Positions 10,149 through 19,435 of a DNA stretch of 64,000 nucleotides are shown here, piece by piece (position 1 is the stretch's first letter; the number at the start of each line of letters is the position of its first letter). The stretch is from Streptomyces sp. NA02950 (GTDB lineage: Bacteria; Actinomycetota; Actinomycetes; Streptomycetales; Streptomycetaceae), in the NCBI RefSeq assembly GCF_013364155.1, contig NZ_CP054916.1, forward strand, positions 1,487,001 to 1,551,000, read 5' to 3'. The notes beneath the pieces were generated by a model that had not been told where the DNA came from, did not search any database, and saw only the letters and a program-made list of their open reading frames with translations. The translations under genes were made by a program, and so were the position numbers.

Positions 10149-10301
10149 GGTGTGCCACCCGCGCGCGGGTGTGATGTAGAAGCGCGTTACCCGGCCCGGT
10201 GGCGGCTCGAGCGAAATCGACCGCATTCCCCAGGGTGCGGCCCCGTCGCGGGGCCGGGAGCGTATGCAATTCGTCGGCACACGAAGGGATCTGTCTCGCC
10301 C

Positions 10302-11405
10302 ATGCACGCAGCGTCGTCCTCCGTGTCCGCCCCGCCCCGGCCGTACCGGCGGCAGCTGCCCGGCACTGGGCCGTACCTCGATCCCTCCCACAGTGGCCGC
10401 GCCCGGCGGACCACCGCTCTCGGCTCCGTGCCGCCCCGCGGGAGACTCGACGTGTCCGGTCCTCAGGGTGCGCAGCTGCGCACCGCGATCGCTTCGGTCC
10501 ATCGCATCTGTCCGGAGTTCAACCCGGTACAGGTGCTCCGGCGCAGCGGACGGAGTGTGCTCCTGGTGGGCACCACCGGCCGTTCCACCGCGGTCGCCAA
10601 GTGCCTGCTGGACCACTCCCCGGCGTGGGCCGAGCGGTTCCGCCGGGAGATAGCGATGTACCGGGCGTTCGTACGTCAGCGGCCGCCCGTGCGGGTGCCC
10701 CGGCTGATCGCCGCCGACCCGGACAACTGCGCACTGGTCATCGAGCGGATGCCCGGCCGCATCGCCGCCTCGCAGCGCCACCCCACCGAGCCGCCGCCGC
10801 GCGCCGACGTCCGGGCCGCGCTGAGCGCCATCTGCCGGATCAACCAATGGCGGCCGCCCGCCGATCTGTTCGACGCCCCGATCGACTACGCGGCCCGGCT
10901 GTCGCGCTACCACGAACTGGGGCTGCTGACCGACCGGGACATGGGCGACCTCCAGAAGCTGCTGCTGGGTCTTTCGCACGCCCCGGGACGGCATGCCCCC
11001 GGGCAGTTCTGCCACGGTGACGCCCTGTTGAACAACGTGCTGCTGTCCCCCTCGGGCGCGGTGCTGCTCGACTGGGACCACGCGGGCTGGTACCTGCCCG
11101 GCTACGACCTGGCCACGCTGTGGACGGTGCTGGGCGACGCCCCGGTGGCCCGGCGCCAGATCAGCCAGCTGGCACAGGCGGCGGGCCCGGCCGCACGGGA
11201 CTCCTTCCTGGTGAATCTGATGCTGGTGCTGACCCGGGAGATCCGCCAGTACGAGACCGCCGTGCAGCGCACCATGCACGACCCCGCCCCCGTGGCGCCG
11301 GGCGCGATGCCGGCGGGCGAGGAGCAGCGGCTGCTGCTGCGCCGGTTGCACGACGACTGTGCGCTGGCCCGGCGAGCGGTGCGGGCCGCGGTCGGTACGC
11401 GGTGA
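10302..11405 (+). CDS. Aminoglycoside phosphotransferase-fold kinase (APH family)
   Basis: 367 residues from ATG 10302. The frame is open for far longer upstream, but only as the shadow of the NsdA-like gene. The kinase fold shows an N-lobe with [16 protein letters not shown] (ATP-binding Lys), the Brenner motif [13 protein letters not shown] (catalytic Asp) and the metal motif [17 protein letters not shown]. Members phosphorylate small molecules such as choline, amino sugars or antibiotics; the substrate here is unknown, and genome context does not suggest resistance. The gene is monocistronic and ends at a strong hairpin terminator. Confidence 0.82.
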   Translation: MHAASSSVSAPPRPYRRQLPGTGPYLDPSHSGRARRTTALGSVPPRGRLDVSGPQGAQLRTAIASVHRICPEFNPVQVLRRSGRSVLLVGTTGRSTAVAKCLLDHSPAWAERFRREIAMYRAFVRQRPPVRVPRLIAADPDNCALVIERMPGRIAASQRHPTEPPPRADVRAALSAICRINQWRPPADLFDAPIDYAARLSRYHELGLLTDRDMGDLQKLLLGLSHAPGRHAPGQFCHGDALLNNVLLSPSGAVLLDWDHAGWYLPGYDLATLWTVLGDAPVARRQISQLAQAAGPAARDSFLVNLMLVLTREIRQYETAVQRTMHDPAPVAPGAMPAGEEQRLLLRRLHDDCALARRAVRAAVGTR

Positions 11406-11411
11406 CCCAAG

Positions 11412-11443
11412 GGCGCGTCACCGGTCTGGACCGGTGACGCGCC
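11412..11443 (+). terminator. Strong hairpin terminator after the phosphotransferase gene
   Basis: A perfect 13-bp stem GGCGCGTCACCGG (11412-11424) / CCGGTGACGCGCC (11431-11443) has a 6-nt loop and starts 6 bp after the stop codon. Confidence 0.85.
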
Positions 11444-11556
11444 GCAGGCGGCTGACGTGCGAACACCCGTCTGGGCGCATCTGATTGACGGATGGCCCGG
11501 CAGCGGATACCTCTGAGTGGCCCGGCTCGTGCCCGGCCCGCCTTGAGGAGGCTGCC

Positions 11557-13569
11557 ATGCCAGGATCCGCACAGGACAGCGCCCATGACTGGAACAGAGC
11601 GGCATCCGGCCCGAGCCGGAGAACCACCGTGCGGGCCGCGGGCGCCGCGGCGTCCGCGGCCTTTCTGCTTCCGCTGGTCTCCGCGGCCCCGGCCGCCCGT
11701 GCCGAGCAGTCACGGCCGGACGGCGGCGACGGCCTCCAGCGCGCCTTCGCCGCGGCCGCCGATGAGCACGGTGTACCGCTGAGTGTGCTGCTGGGCGTCG
11801 CGTACCTCCAGTCACGCTGGGACGGCCACGGCGGGGCACCCAGTGTCACCGGTGGCTACGGCCCGATGCATCTCACCGACGCGCACACCGCGCTGTTCCG
11901 GGCACCGCACCACAGCGAGGGCACCGAGGACGCGCGCGGTGACCTCGCCCGACCGCTGCGGGTGCCCCGGACCACGGTGCCCGAGCCGCGCCAACTCCCG
12001 GCCCGGCTGCGTACCTTGGACCAGGCCACGAAGCTGACCGGGCTGTCCGCCGAGGTGCTGCGTACCGATGCCACGGCCAATGTGCGCGGCGGCGCCGCCC
12101 TGTTGGCCGCCGAGCAGAAGCGGCTGGGGCTGCCGCTGAGCGAGGACCCGGCCGACTGGTACGCGGCGGTGGCGACGTACCCGGGCGCGGACAGCGCCGA
12201 AGCGGCGGCCGCGTTCGCCGACGAGGTGTACGAGGTGATCCGCGGCGGGGCGGCGCACACGACCGGCGACGGTGAGCGGGTGGCGCTCACAGCGCGGCCC
12301 GATGTCGCCCCCGACAGAAGGCAGTTGCGGACGCTGGGGCTGCCGTCGGCCGCGCGCGATCCGCGGGTCGAGGCGCCCAAGAGCGTGTCGTGCGAGTGGA
12401 TCCCCGCGCCCTACGAGCAGTTCGGGGACAACGACTACGGCAACCACGACCTGGGCAACCGTCCGCAGTCCCAGCGCATCGACTACATCGTCATCCATGA
12501 CACCGAGGGCCCCTGGGACACCACCATCAAACTGGTCCAGGACCCCACCTATGTCTCCTGGCAGTACACCCTGCGCTCCTCGGACGGCCACATCGCCCAG
12601 CATGTGCCGCTCAAGGACGTGGCCTGGCACGCGGGCAACTGGTACGTCAACGCCAAGTCGATCGGGCTGGAGCACGAGGGCTTCCTGACCGCGCCCGACG
12701 CCTGGTACACGGAGGCGATGTACCGCGCCTCGGCCCGGCTGGTGCGCTATCTGGCACGGCGTTTCGACATCCCGCTGGACCGTCAGCACATCCTGGGCCA
12801 CGACAACGTCCCGGGCACCACCCCCGCCACCATCAGGGGCATGCACACCGATCCGGGCCCCTACTGGGACTGGGCGCACTACTTCACCCTGCTCGGCGCG
12901 CCCTTCCGGCGCACCGCGGGCGCCTCGGGCGGGCTGGTGACCGTCCGACCGGACTACGACACCCACCAGCCGGTGTACACCGACTGCGACAAGCCGGGGC
13001 AGCCGTGTGCCCCGCACGGCTCCTCAGCGGTGCGTCTGCACACCGCGCCCAGCGAGGACGCACCGCTGGTCAAGGACATCGGACTGCGGCCGGACGGCTC
13101 CGACTCCACGACGGGCGTCAATGACACCGGCGCCCGCGCCACCACCGGCCAGCAGTTCGCGGTCGCCGGGCGGGAGGGCGACTGGACGGCGATCTGGTAC
13201 CTGGGCCAGCGGGCGTGGTTCCACAATCCCGAGCGGCAGCCCACCGCGGTGCACGCCAAGGGTCTGGTGGTCACGCCCAGGGCGGGGGCCACGGAGGTTC
13301 CGGTGTACGGCCGCGCCTACCCGGAGAAGGAGGCGTACCCGGAGGGGGTGCCGGTGCAGGCGGTCTCCCCGCTGCCGTACAAACTGCTCGCCGGACAGTC
13401 GTATCCGCTGGGGCTGAGGACTCCGGGCGAGTATCTGTGGGCGACCACCTTCGATCCGGCGGGCCATCGGGTGGTGCGCGGCGAGGACGTCTACTACCAG
13501 ATCCAGTTCGGGCACCGGGTGGCGTTCGTCCGCGCCGCGGATGTCACGGTCCGCCGTTCGGGGAAGTGA
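11557..13569 (+). CDS. Secreted N-acetylmuramoyl-L-alanine amidase with lysozyme-like N-terminal domain
   Basis: 670 residues from ATG 11557, preceded by GAGGAG at a good distance. An N-terminal twin-arginine-like signal (SRRTTVRAAGAAASAAFLL) ends near ARA-EQ, residues 49/50. Residues about 60-110 resemble a transglycosylase SLT domain (VLLGVAYLQSRWDGHGG, GGYGPMHLTDA), but the usual catalytic Glu position reads Gln85. An Amidase_2/PGRP domain (about 305-460) has YIVIHDTEGPW, DVAWHAGNWYVN, HILGHDNVPGTT and MHTDPGPYWDW, matching zinc ligands and catalytic residues. The last 180 residues look like SH3-type wall-binding repeats. It should cut the stem peptide from muramic acid in the wall. It ends at a bidirectional terminator. 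Confidence 0.86.
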   Translation: MPGSAQDSAHDWNRAASGPSRRTTVRAAGAAASAAFLLPLVSAAPAARAEQSRPDGGDGLQRAFAAAADEHGVPLSVLLGVAYLQSRWDGHGGAPSVTGGYGPMHLTDAHTALFRAPHHSEGTEDARGDLARPLRVPRTTVPEPRQLPARLRTLDQATKLTGLSAEVLRTDATANVRGGAALLAAEQKRLGLPLSEDPADWYAAVATYPGADSAEAAAAFADEVYEVIRGGAAHTTGDGERVALTARPDVAPDRRQLRTLGLPSAARDPRVEAPKSVSCEWIPAPYEQFGDNDYGNHDLGNRPQSQRIDYIVIHDTEGPWDTTIKLVQDPTYVSWQYTLRSSDGHIAQHVPLKDVAWHAGNWYVNAKSIGLEHEGFLTAPDAWYTEAMYRASARLVRYLARRFDIPLDRQHILGHDNVPGTTPATIRGMHTDPGPYWDWAHYFTLLGAPFRRTAGASGGLVTVRPDYDTHQPVYTDCDKPGQPCAPHGSSAVRLHTAPSEDAPLVKDIGLRPDGSDSTTGVNDTGARATTGQQFAVAGREGDWTAIWYLGQRAWFHNPERQPTAVHAKGLVVTPRAGATEVPVYGRAYPEKEAYPEGVPVQAVSPLPYKLLAGQSYPLGLRTPGEYLWATTFDPAGHRVVRGEDVYYQIQFGHRVAFVRAADVTVRRSGK

Positions 13570-13573
13570 GTCC

Positions 13574-13614
13574 GACGGGGCGTCAGCCGCCGCCGGCGCC
13601 CCTGGCGCCCCGTC
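13574..13614. terminator. Bidirectional hairpin between convergent genes
   Basis: Perfect 9-bp arms GACGGGGCG (13574-13582) and CGCCCCGTC (13606-13614) lie directly between the stop of the amidase gene and the stop of the convergent hypothetical gene. Confidence 0.7.
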
Positions 13615-13615
13615 C

Positions 13616-14116
13616 TCAGCGCTGCTGGAACATCTCCGCGGGCAGCGGCTTGAGCAGCCGGTAGAGATCGTCGGTGATGGGCCGGTCCCAGCTGGCGATG
13701 GTGACCAGCACCCCGTCGTCGCGGTCGAACTGGGCGCAGGAGATCCGGCCCTCGGAGACCTTGATCCGGCGCACGATGAGCAGGTTGTCCTCGTGCATCA
13801 CCGGGTTGTCCTCGATGTCGACCACATGCACCGGCTCCTCGTTCCCGAGGGCCGCGAGCAGCTGGGTCACCTCGAAGGGGACCTGGCCCTCGGCGACCTC
13901 GCGGGCCGGGGAGCCCTCGGGCAGATTGCCGATGATCATCGCCGGGCCGCGGCCGCCGAACAGGTCGTAGCGGAGGAAGACCCCCTGGCAGCTGCCGTCC
14001 GGTGCGGGCAGCAGCCCCGCCCCGAGATCGCCGGGCCAGTCCCCCGGATCCATGGCGAGGACATCGAAGTCCGGCCCGGTGGGCGTGGCGGCGCTGCGGC
14101 GGCGGAGGAACGACAT
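13616..14116 (-). CDS. Conserved hypothetical protein of unknown function
   Basis: 166 residues, not recognised as a named family. It begins MSFLRRRSAA, then forms a mixed alpha/beta, acidic protein (LAMDPGDWPGDLGAGLL, GVFLRYDLFGGRGPAMIIGN, VVDIEDNPVMHEDNLLIVRR). There is no signal peptide, membrane span or metal-binding cluster. Codon use is normal for the window and the frame closes at a bidirectional terminator, so it is very probably a real gene. It is monocistronic and convergent with the amidase gene. A function cannot be offered. Confidence 0.75.
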   Translation of the reverse strand: MSFLRRRSAATPTGPDFDVLAMDPGDWPGDLGAGLLPAPDGSCQGVFLRYDLFGGRGPAMIIGNLPEGSPAREVAEGQVPFEVTQLLAALGNEEPVHVVDIEDNPVMHEDNLLIVRRIKVSEGRISCAQFDRDDGVLVTIASWDRPITDDLYRLLKPLPAEMFQQR

Positions 14117-14355
14117 GCGGATATGGTACGTGCCCGCTCGCCGTTCCCCCTGCCGGGGAACGCACGGAACGGGCTCGCCCGGTCACCGGCCGCCGGGGCT
14201 CTCCGCGCCGCTCAGGGGCCCGGAGCCCCCGCCAACGGCCGCGGCGCACGACGTCCGGCGGCGGCGAGGCGGAATCACCCGACGGGTCGGGCCCCGGTGT
14301 GCGCTCCGGGCATCAGCCCGAAGCCGAACCCGGGCATCCGGCGGCAGCGGAGCCG

Positions 14356-17292
14356 TCAGTGGTCGGACCGCTGCACCGGGGGCCGGGTGGCGGTGGCGGG
14401 GCCGAGCAGCTTCGACAGCCCGGTCCGGTCGGTGCCGACCTTGCGGTAGACGCCGGAGAGCAGCCGGGCCACATCGCGGTCGCTCAGCCCCGTCTCCGCA
14501 CAGATCCGCTCGTCCGTCCAGCCCTGGGCGGCCCGCTCGGCGACGGCCTGCTCCTGGGAGGTGAGCGGGCTGGTGTGGTCGACGCGCAGCTGCATGGGGC
14601 GCAGCCCCGCCGCGGACAGCTCGTCGCGGGCCCGGGTGGCCAGCGCCTCCGCTCCGCACTGGACCGCACCCTCGAGACCGCGGTAGAGCCGGTCGCCCGC
14701 TTCCTGGGGCAGGCCGATGCGGCGCAGCGCGGCACCGTGGTCGACCAGCGCCACGGCCAGGTCGTACGCGGACGGTGAGCGCTCGAGATGGCTGACGGCC
14801 TCGGCCAGCAGCTTGATCCGCTCCGATCCGTGGGTCACGGCGGCGGCGGTGTGCAGGGCGCGTCCGATGGCGGAGTGGGTGCCGAACTGGCGGGCGCGGC
14901 GCACCGCGTCGTCGGCGACCTCGGCCGCCTGCCGCGGTTCGGTGAGCGCCAGGGCATGGGCGAGGTGCAGCTGCCAGGGGCACCAGGCGGGGTTGCGCAT
15001 ACCGCGCCCGTCCATCCGGCTGCCGACCTCGGTGAGCTGGTGCCGGGCCTCGCGGTGCATATTGGCGGCGAGCAGCAGCTCGCCGCGTACCGCGGGCACA
15101 TCGGGGCAGAGCACGGCCTGCGGCAGGATCTCCCCGCCGTGTCCGGCGGCGAACTCCTGGGCCTCCTGGACCCGGCCGCGGCAGATCAGGGTTTCGATGA
15201 GGGTGCCCACGGCGGTCCAGTGGGCGGGTGTCGAGGAGCCGACCAGATCGGCGATCCGCATGCCCTCGCGGGCCAGTTCCTCCGCCTCGTTCAGCGCGCC
15301 GCGGCGGTAGCGGGCGTAGCCGAGGAGGGTGATGCCGAACGCCAGGTGGGAGCCGCGCCAGCCCTTGCGCTCGCATTCCGCGATGCCCTTGTTGAACAGT
15401 TCCTCGGCGCGGCCGGGCTGGTCGCAGTGGAGGAAGATCAGGGCGACCAGGATGGGGACCTCGAAGCCCCAGTCGTCATCGGTCCAGCTGAGGCCGTCAC
15501 CGAGGGCCTCCTCCGCGTAGTACAGGGCGGTGGCGGCGGGCTCGCCGCGGGTCATCGCGTCCCAGGCGCGCAGTCCCAGCAGATAGCGCTCGGCCATACC
15601 GCGGCCGGTGAGGTGGTCCGCGAGCCGGGCGAGTCTGCGGGAGCGGGCGGGCGACTCCTTCTCGTCGGCGCGGAACATGCTCCACATGAACTGTTCGGTC
15701 TGCATCCGCAGCCGGGTGCGGGCGCTGGTGGCCCGCCCGGCCTCCGTGGCGACGATCTCCGCGGCCTCCTCCATGCGGCCGCTGTGGCCGTACGCCTGGG
15801 CGAGCCGGTAGGTGATGGCCCCGCGCAGATCGGTGTCGAGGCCCGGTTCCTCCAGCGCGGCCCGCAGGTGGTTGATGGTGACGGAGGGCTCGGTGAGCTG
15901 GGCGGAGCAGCCCAGCTCGTACAGGACGGCGGCGCGCTCCTCGAGGACGGGCGGCTCCCGCAGCGCCCTGGCCAGGCAGCGCCGCCCGGCGTCGGGTGCC
16001 CCGGCGCGCAGATACTCCCGGGCCGCGGCCCGCAGATGGCGCACCACCCAGGGGTCGCCTTCGGGGTGCATCTCCACCAGATGGCGGCCGGCGGCGGTGG
16101 GTCCCAGTCCGGCGCCGAGGACCACGGTGGCGGCCTGTCCGTGCATGGCCACCCGCAGCGCGCCGGGGATCGCCTGGTAGATGGCGGTGGCGATGAGCGG
16201 GTGGAGGTACTCCAGGGGCTGTTTGCCGGGATCGCCGCGCGGCGGGGCGAGGATCCGGGCGTCGACGAGCCGCCCCACCACATCGGCGGTCTCGGTCTCG
16301 CTGAGCCCGGCGACACTGGCGCTCAGGCCCGGGGTGGCCTCGATCCCGAGGACGGCGACCGCCCAGGCGAGGCGTACGGCGGCGGTGCCGAGCCGGGTCA
16401 GCCGGTCGTTGAGTCCGCTCTCCTTGGCCGAGGAGACCAGCTCGCGCAGCGCGGGCAGATTCTCCGACTGCGGTTTCAGCTCACGGTCGCGGATCTTGGC
16501 GGTGAGCTCGACGACCTCGAAGGGGTTGCCGCCGGTCATCGCCCAGCATTCGCGGCAGAAGGAGTCGTCGGCCTCCTCACCGAGGACGTCGCGGACGATC
16601 CTGCCGACTCCGCTCGGGGTGAGGGGCACCAGCACATGGGGCCGTGAGCCCTGGCGCTCGGTGAGTCCGCGGACCCCGGCTGCGTCGGCGGACAGGTCCT
16701 CCGGGCGGTAGCCGACGGCCAGCAGCAGCGGCAGGTCCACCGCGCGCGGTGCGAACCGGATGAGCCAGTCCAGGGATTCGGGGTCGGCCCAGTGGACGTC
16801 GTCCAGCATCACCACGACCGGGGCGTGTTCCACCGCGAAGCGGGTCACCAGCCAGTCGAGGCCGTCGCGGACGCCCTGCGGATCGGGTGCGCCGCCGCCC
16901 TCGGCGACCACCAGCCCGACCGCGGGCGCGACGATGTCGTACCAGCCGCCCAGGATCCGGCGGTGCTCCTCCTCGCCGGTGGCCGCCAGTACGGGCTGGA
17001 AGAGCTGGCGCACCACATGGAACGCCGCGCCCTGCTCGTGTTCGCCACCACGCGCGGACAGCACGGTGCAGCCACGGGCGGCGGCCCGGCGCCGCATCTC
17101 GGCGAGCACGGCGGTCTTGCCGACGCCGCCCGGTCCCGCGAAGGCGATCACACCGCCGGTGCGGGTCCCGGGGCGCTCACCGGGACGCGTACCGCACAGG
17201 TCCGTCAAGGCACCATCCACCGCGCCGAGTTCCAGCTCCCGTTCCAGCAGCGTCAGGCGCGCATGGTTCTGTCGGCTCATGTCCTCCGCCAC
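14356..17292 (-). CDS. LuxR-family large ATP-binding transcriptional regulator (LAL type)
   Basis: 978 residues from GTG 17292, chosen because GGAGGGG lies 6 bp upstream; ATG 17280 is an alternative. Order: AAA/STAND ATPase with Walker A GPGGVGKT (53-60) and Walker B VVVMLDDVHWADPESLDWL; a long alpha-helical TPR-like middle region; and a C-terminal LuxR HTH (TSPLTSQEQAVAERAAQGWT through LLSGVYRKVGTDRTGLSKLL). LAL proteins activate secondary-metabolite or sugar-uptake genes in response to ligand and ATP. It is divergent from the terpene synthase gene 238 bp away, so that gene is its likely target (inference). Confidence 0.87.
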   Translation of the reverse strand: MAEDMSRQNHARLTLLERELELGAVDGALTDLCGTRPGERPGTRTGGVIAFAGPGGVGKTAVLAEMRRRAAARGCTVLSARGGEHEQGAAFHVVRQLFQPVLAATGEEEHRRILGGWYDIVAPAVGLVVAEGGGAPDPQGVRDGLDWLVTRFAVEHAPVVVMLDDVHWADPESLDWLIRFAPRAVDLPLLLAVGYRPEDLSADAAGVRGLTERQGSRPHVLVPLTPSGVGRIVRDVLGEEADDSFCRECWAMTGGNPFEVVELTAKIRDRELKPQSENLPALRELVSSAKESGLNDRLTRLGTAAVRLAWAVAVLGIEATPGLSASVAGLSETETADVVGRLVDARILAPPRGDPGKQPLEYLHPLIATAIYQAIPGALRVAMHGQAATVVLGAGLGPTAAGRHLVEMHPEGDPWVVRHLRAAAREYLRAGAPDAGRRCLARALREPPVLEERAAVLYELGCSAQLTEPSVTINHLRAALEEPGLDTDLRGAITYRLAQAYGHSGRMEEAAEIVATEAGRATSARTRLRMQTEQFMWSMFRADEKESPARSRRLARLADHLTGRGMAERYLLGLRAWDAMTRGEPAATALYYAEEALGDGLSWTDDDWGFEVPILVALIFLHCDQPGRAEELFNKGIAECERKGWRGSHLAFGITLLGYARYRRGALNEAEELAREGMRIADLVGSSTPAHWTAVGTLIETLICRGRVQEAQEFAAGHGGEILPQAVLCPDVPAVRGELLLAANMHREARHQLTEVGSRMDGRGMRNPAWCPWQLHLAHALALTEPRQAAEVADDAVRRARQFGTHSAIGRALHTAAAVTHGSERIKLLAEAVSHLERSPSAYDLAVALVDHGAALRRIGLPQEAGDRLYRGLEGAVQCGAEALATRARDELSAAGLRPMQLRVDHTSPLTSQEQAVAERAAQGWTDERICAETGLSDRDVARLLSGVYRKVGTDRTGLSKLLGPATATRPPVQRSDH

Positions 17293-17530
17293 GTTCTTCC
17301 CCTCCGGCAGGTAACGCCGAGCGTAGCGTGTCTGGCACGCTCCGTAGCCCCCCGCAACGGCGTTTTCCCATGGCATTGCCACGGGCACGCACCATTTCAA
17401 CTCGTCCTCTATCGATGGCACGTTCCGCAGGCGAGGATGGCCGGATTCCTCGGGTTGCCTCGGCGCCGTGACGCCCTGTGGTATGTCCGGCGCGGGTGAT
17501 CCACTTCATGGAGGGGGGCGGTTTCGCATC

Positions 17531-18673
17531 ATGACCACACGCGCTTCGCGGTCTCACGCCCGGCAGTCGGCGCTGCTGCGGCGGGCGGCCCTGTTCGACT
17601 TCCCGGCCTCCGCCGGCCTCAGCCCCGATGCGGAGGCCGCCAGACTGCACACCATCGAGTGGCTGTCGCGGTTCGGCGTCTTCGAGGGGAGCGAGGCCGT
17701 CGCGGAGTACGACGCGCTGCGGTTCGATGTGCTGACGGGGCTGTTCTACCCCCGGGCCAGGGGCGCGGACCTCGCTCTGGGCAATGACCTGGTCGGCTGG
17801 TACTTCGTCTTCGACGACCAGTTCGACGGTGAACTCGGGCACCGTCCGGAGGCGGTGGCGCGGCTGGTGGCGGACGTCGTCCGGATCACGGAGGAGCCGC
17901 TGAGCATCCCGGGCGCCCCGGACACGTGGGAGGCGTCCGAGGTCGGGTACGACGGCCCGGAAGGGCCGCTGCTGGCGAGCTTCCGCAATCTGTGGCGCCG
18001 GATCAACTCCGGCCGCTCAGCGGTGTGGCGGGCGCGTTTCCGCCACCACTGGCTGGAGTATCTCCACTCGTACCATCGCGAGGCCCTGGAGCGCGCCGGT
18101 TCCGGTGCCGGGATGCCGCGCTCGGTGGACGCCGTGCTCGCGTTACGCCGCCACTCCATCGGTGTACAGCCGTGCCTGGACCTCAATGAGCCCTTCGGCG
18201 GCTTCACCCTCCCCGACGCGCTGCACCGCGGCCATCCGCTCGCCAGGATGCGGGAGGCCACCGACGATGTGGTGGTCTTCACCAACGACATCGCCTCCCT
18301 GGACAAGGAGTTGGCGGCCGGGGACGTCCACAACAGCGTGATAGTCCGCCGCGAACGGGCGGGCGGCGATCTGGAGGACGCGGTGCGCCACATCGCCGAT
18401 CTCGCGAATGCCCGCTACCGCTGGTTCGAGAGGACCGCGGCCCGGCTGCCCAGGATGCTCTCCCGGGCCGGGGTGGGGCCGGACCTACGCCGGAATGTGC
18501 AGACCTACGTGGACGGTATGCGGAACGTCATGAACGGCAATCTCGGGTGGTCGCTGCGGACAGCCCGCTACGACGAGCGGGGCATCGAAGCGGTGAGCCG
18601 GGGGCGGCAACGTCCGTGGGCGGGTCTGGCCGAGTCGGACGCGCTGGTGCGCGCGGGGCGCACATCGGACTGA
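17531..18673 (+). CDS. Class I terpene synthase
   Basis: 380 residues from ATG 17531, with GGAGGGGGG about 14 bp upstream. It has the Asp-rich metal motif DDQFD (in WYFVFDDQFDGELG), the NSE/DTE motif NDIASLDKELAAGD, and a downstream Arg-Tyr-type region, all as in bacterial sesquiterpene/diterpene cyclases. It should ionise a prenyl diphosphate (FPP or GGPP) through Mg2+ and cyclise it; the product cannot be read from sequence. There is no P450 or prenyl synthase alongside; a GGPP-type synthase lies 44 kb away. The divergent LAL regulator is the likely controller. A strong terminator follows. Confidence 0.87.
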   Translation: MTTRASRSHARQSALLRRAALFDFPASAGLSPDAEAARLHTIEWLSRFGVFEGSEAVAEYDALRFDVLTGLFYPRARGADLALGNDLVGWYFVFDDQFDGELGHRPEAVARLVADVVRITEEPLSIPGAPDTWEASEVGYDGPEGPLLASFRNLWRRINSGRSAVWRARFRHHWLEYLHSYHREALERAGSGAGMPRSVDAVLALRRHSIGVQPCLDLNEPFGGFTLPDALHRGHPLARMREATDDVVVFTNDIASLDKELAAGDVHNSVIVRRERAGGDLEDAVRHIADLANARYRWFERTAARLPRMLSRAGVGPDLRRNVQTYVDGMRNVMNGNLGWSLRTARYDERGIEAVSRGRQRPWAGLAESDALVRAGRTSD

Positions 18674-18688
18674 CGCTCACCACCGGCA

Positions 18689-18727
18689 GGGCCGGTGCGC
18701 GGGGCGGAAGGCCCTGCGCACCGGCCC
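18689..18727 (+). terminator. Hairpin terminator after the terpene synthase gene
   Basis: A perfect 12-bp stem GGGCCGGTGCGC (18689-18700) / GCGCACCGGCCC (18716-18727) has a 15-nt loop, 15 bp past the stop codon. Confidence 0.85.
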
Positions 18728-18754
18728 TTCGCCGTGCGGAAACGCCGAGGAAAG

Positions 18755-18793
18755 ACCGAGAAGACACCGAGAAGACACCGAGAAGACACCGAG
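18755..18793. repeat. 11-bp tandem repeat, about 3.5 copies
   Basis: The unit accgagaagac is repeated perfectly three times (18755-18787), followed by the partial copy accgagg. It lies in the short non-coding gap between the convergent terpene synthase and CGNR genes. It is purine-rich on the plus strand. Confidence 0.8.
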
Positions 18794-18800
18794 GAGGCAC

Positions 18801-19382
18801 CTATTCGGCGGCGCGGTGGCGCCGGTGGTGGCGGGCCACCCGGGCGCGATTGCCGCAGGAGGGCTTGCACCACTCCTGCCGCGGGTGCTCCTTGATGAAA
18901 TAGCGCACACAGCGCGGTGCGGGACACGCCCGCAGCCGTGTCCGCTCCTCCCCGCCCAGCAGTGCGATCGCGTCCCCCGCGAGCGCCGCGAGCAGCCGGT
19001 CGCGCTCCGGCGCCGCATCCGTCCGGACCGTACGCACCGCGGGCGCGCCCCCGTCGGGCCACTCCAGCCGTGGCGCCCGCGGCGCGGCGCGGGCCGCCGC
19101 GTTGAGCCGGTCGAGTGCGCCGGTGTCCACGGGCCCGGGCGGGCCGGTGCGCACGGCATGGGCGAACAGGGTGCGCACCGCGCCGCGCAACTCCCGTACG
19201 GCGGCGAGGGTTTCGGGGTCGGCGGTGAAGGCGCGGGCGTCCAGGGCGTCGCCCAGCGGTCCGGTGTGCTCCCGCACCCACGCGGTGAGTCCGCCGGTGG
19301 TCTCGAGGTCATCGGCGACACCGCCCTTGCCGTCGTGGTGGCGGGTGACGACGAGGGCGACGGCGAGCCGTTGTGCGGACAT
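18801..19382 (-). CDS. CGNR zinc-finger regulator with ABATE-type N-terminal domain
   Basis: 193 residues. The C-terminus has the zinc knuckle RACPAPRCVRYFIKEHPRQE then WCKPSCGNRARVARHHRRHR, i.e. CX4C and CX3C with the family's CGNR core. The N-terminal 130 residues are a helical ABATE-type (stress-induced regulator) domain. These are putative transcription regulators common in actinomycetes. It is divergent from the mycothiol-dependent isomerase-like gene, whose ATG is only 54 bp away, so it probably controls that gene and itself. Confidence 0.85.
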   Translation of the reverse strand: MSAQRLAVALVVTRHHDGKGGVADDLETTGGLTAWVREHTGPLGDALDARAFTADPETLAAVRELRGAVRTLFAHAVRTGPPGPVDTGALDRLNAAARAAPRAPRLEWPDGGAPAVRTVRTDAAPERDRLLAALAGDAIALLGGEERTRLRACPAPRCVRYFIKEHPRQEWCKPSCGNRARVARHHRRHRAAE

Positions 19383-19435
19383 GACCTAATGCTAATCTCT
19401 CGCCGTATCCATTAGCCAAGGACCAGGGGGATCGC

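Noticed and set aside
8718..11405. An 895-codon open frame on the plus strand
   Set aside because: Its first 530 codons are the antisense shadow of the NsdA-like gene; only the part from 10302 has a kinase fold and codon pattern.
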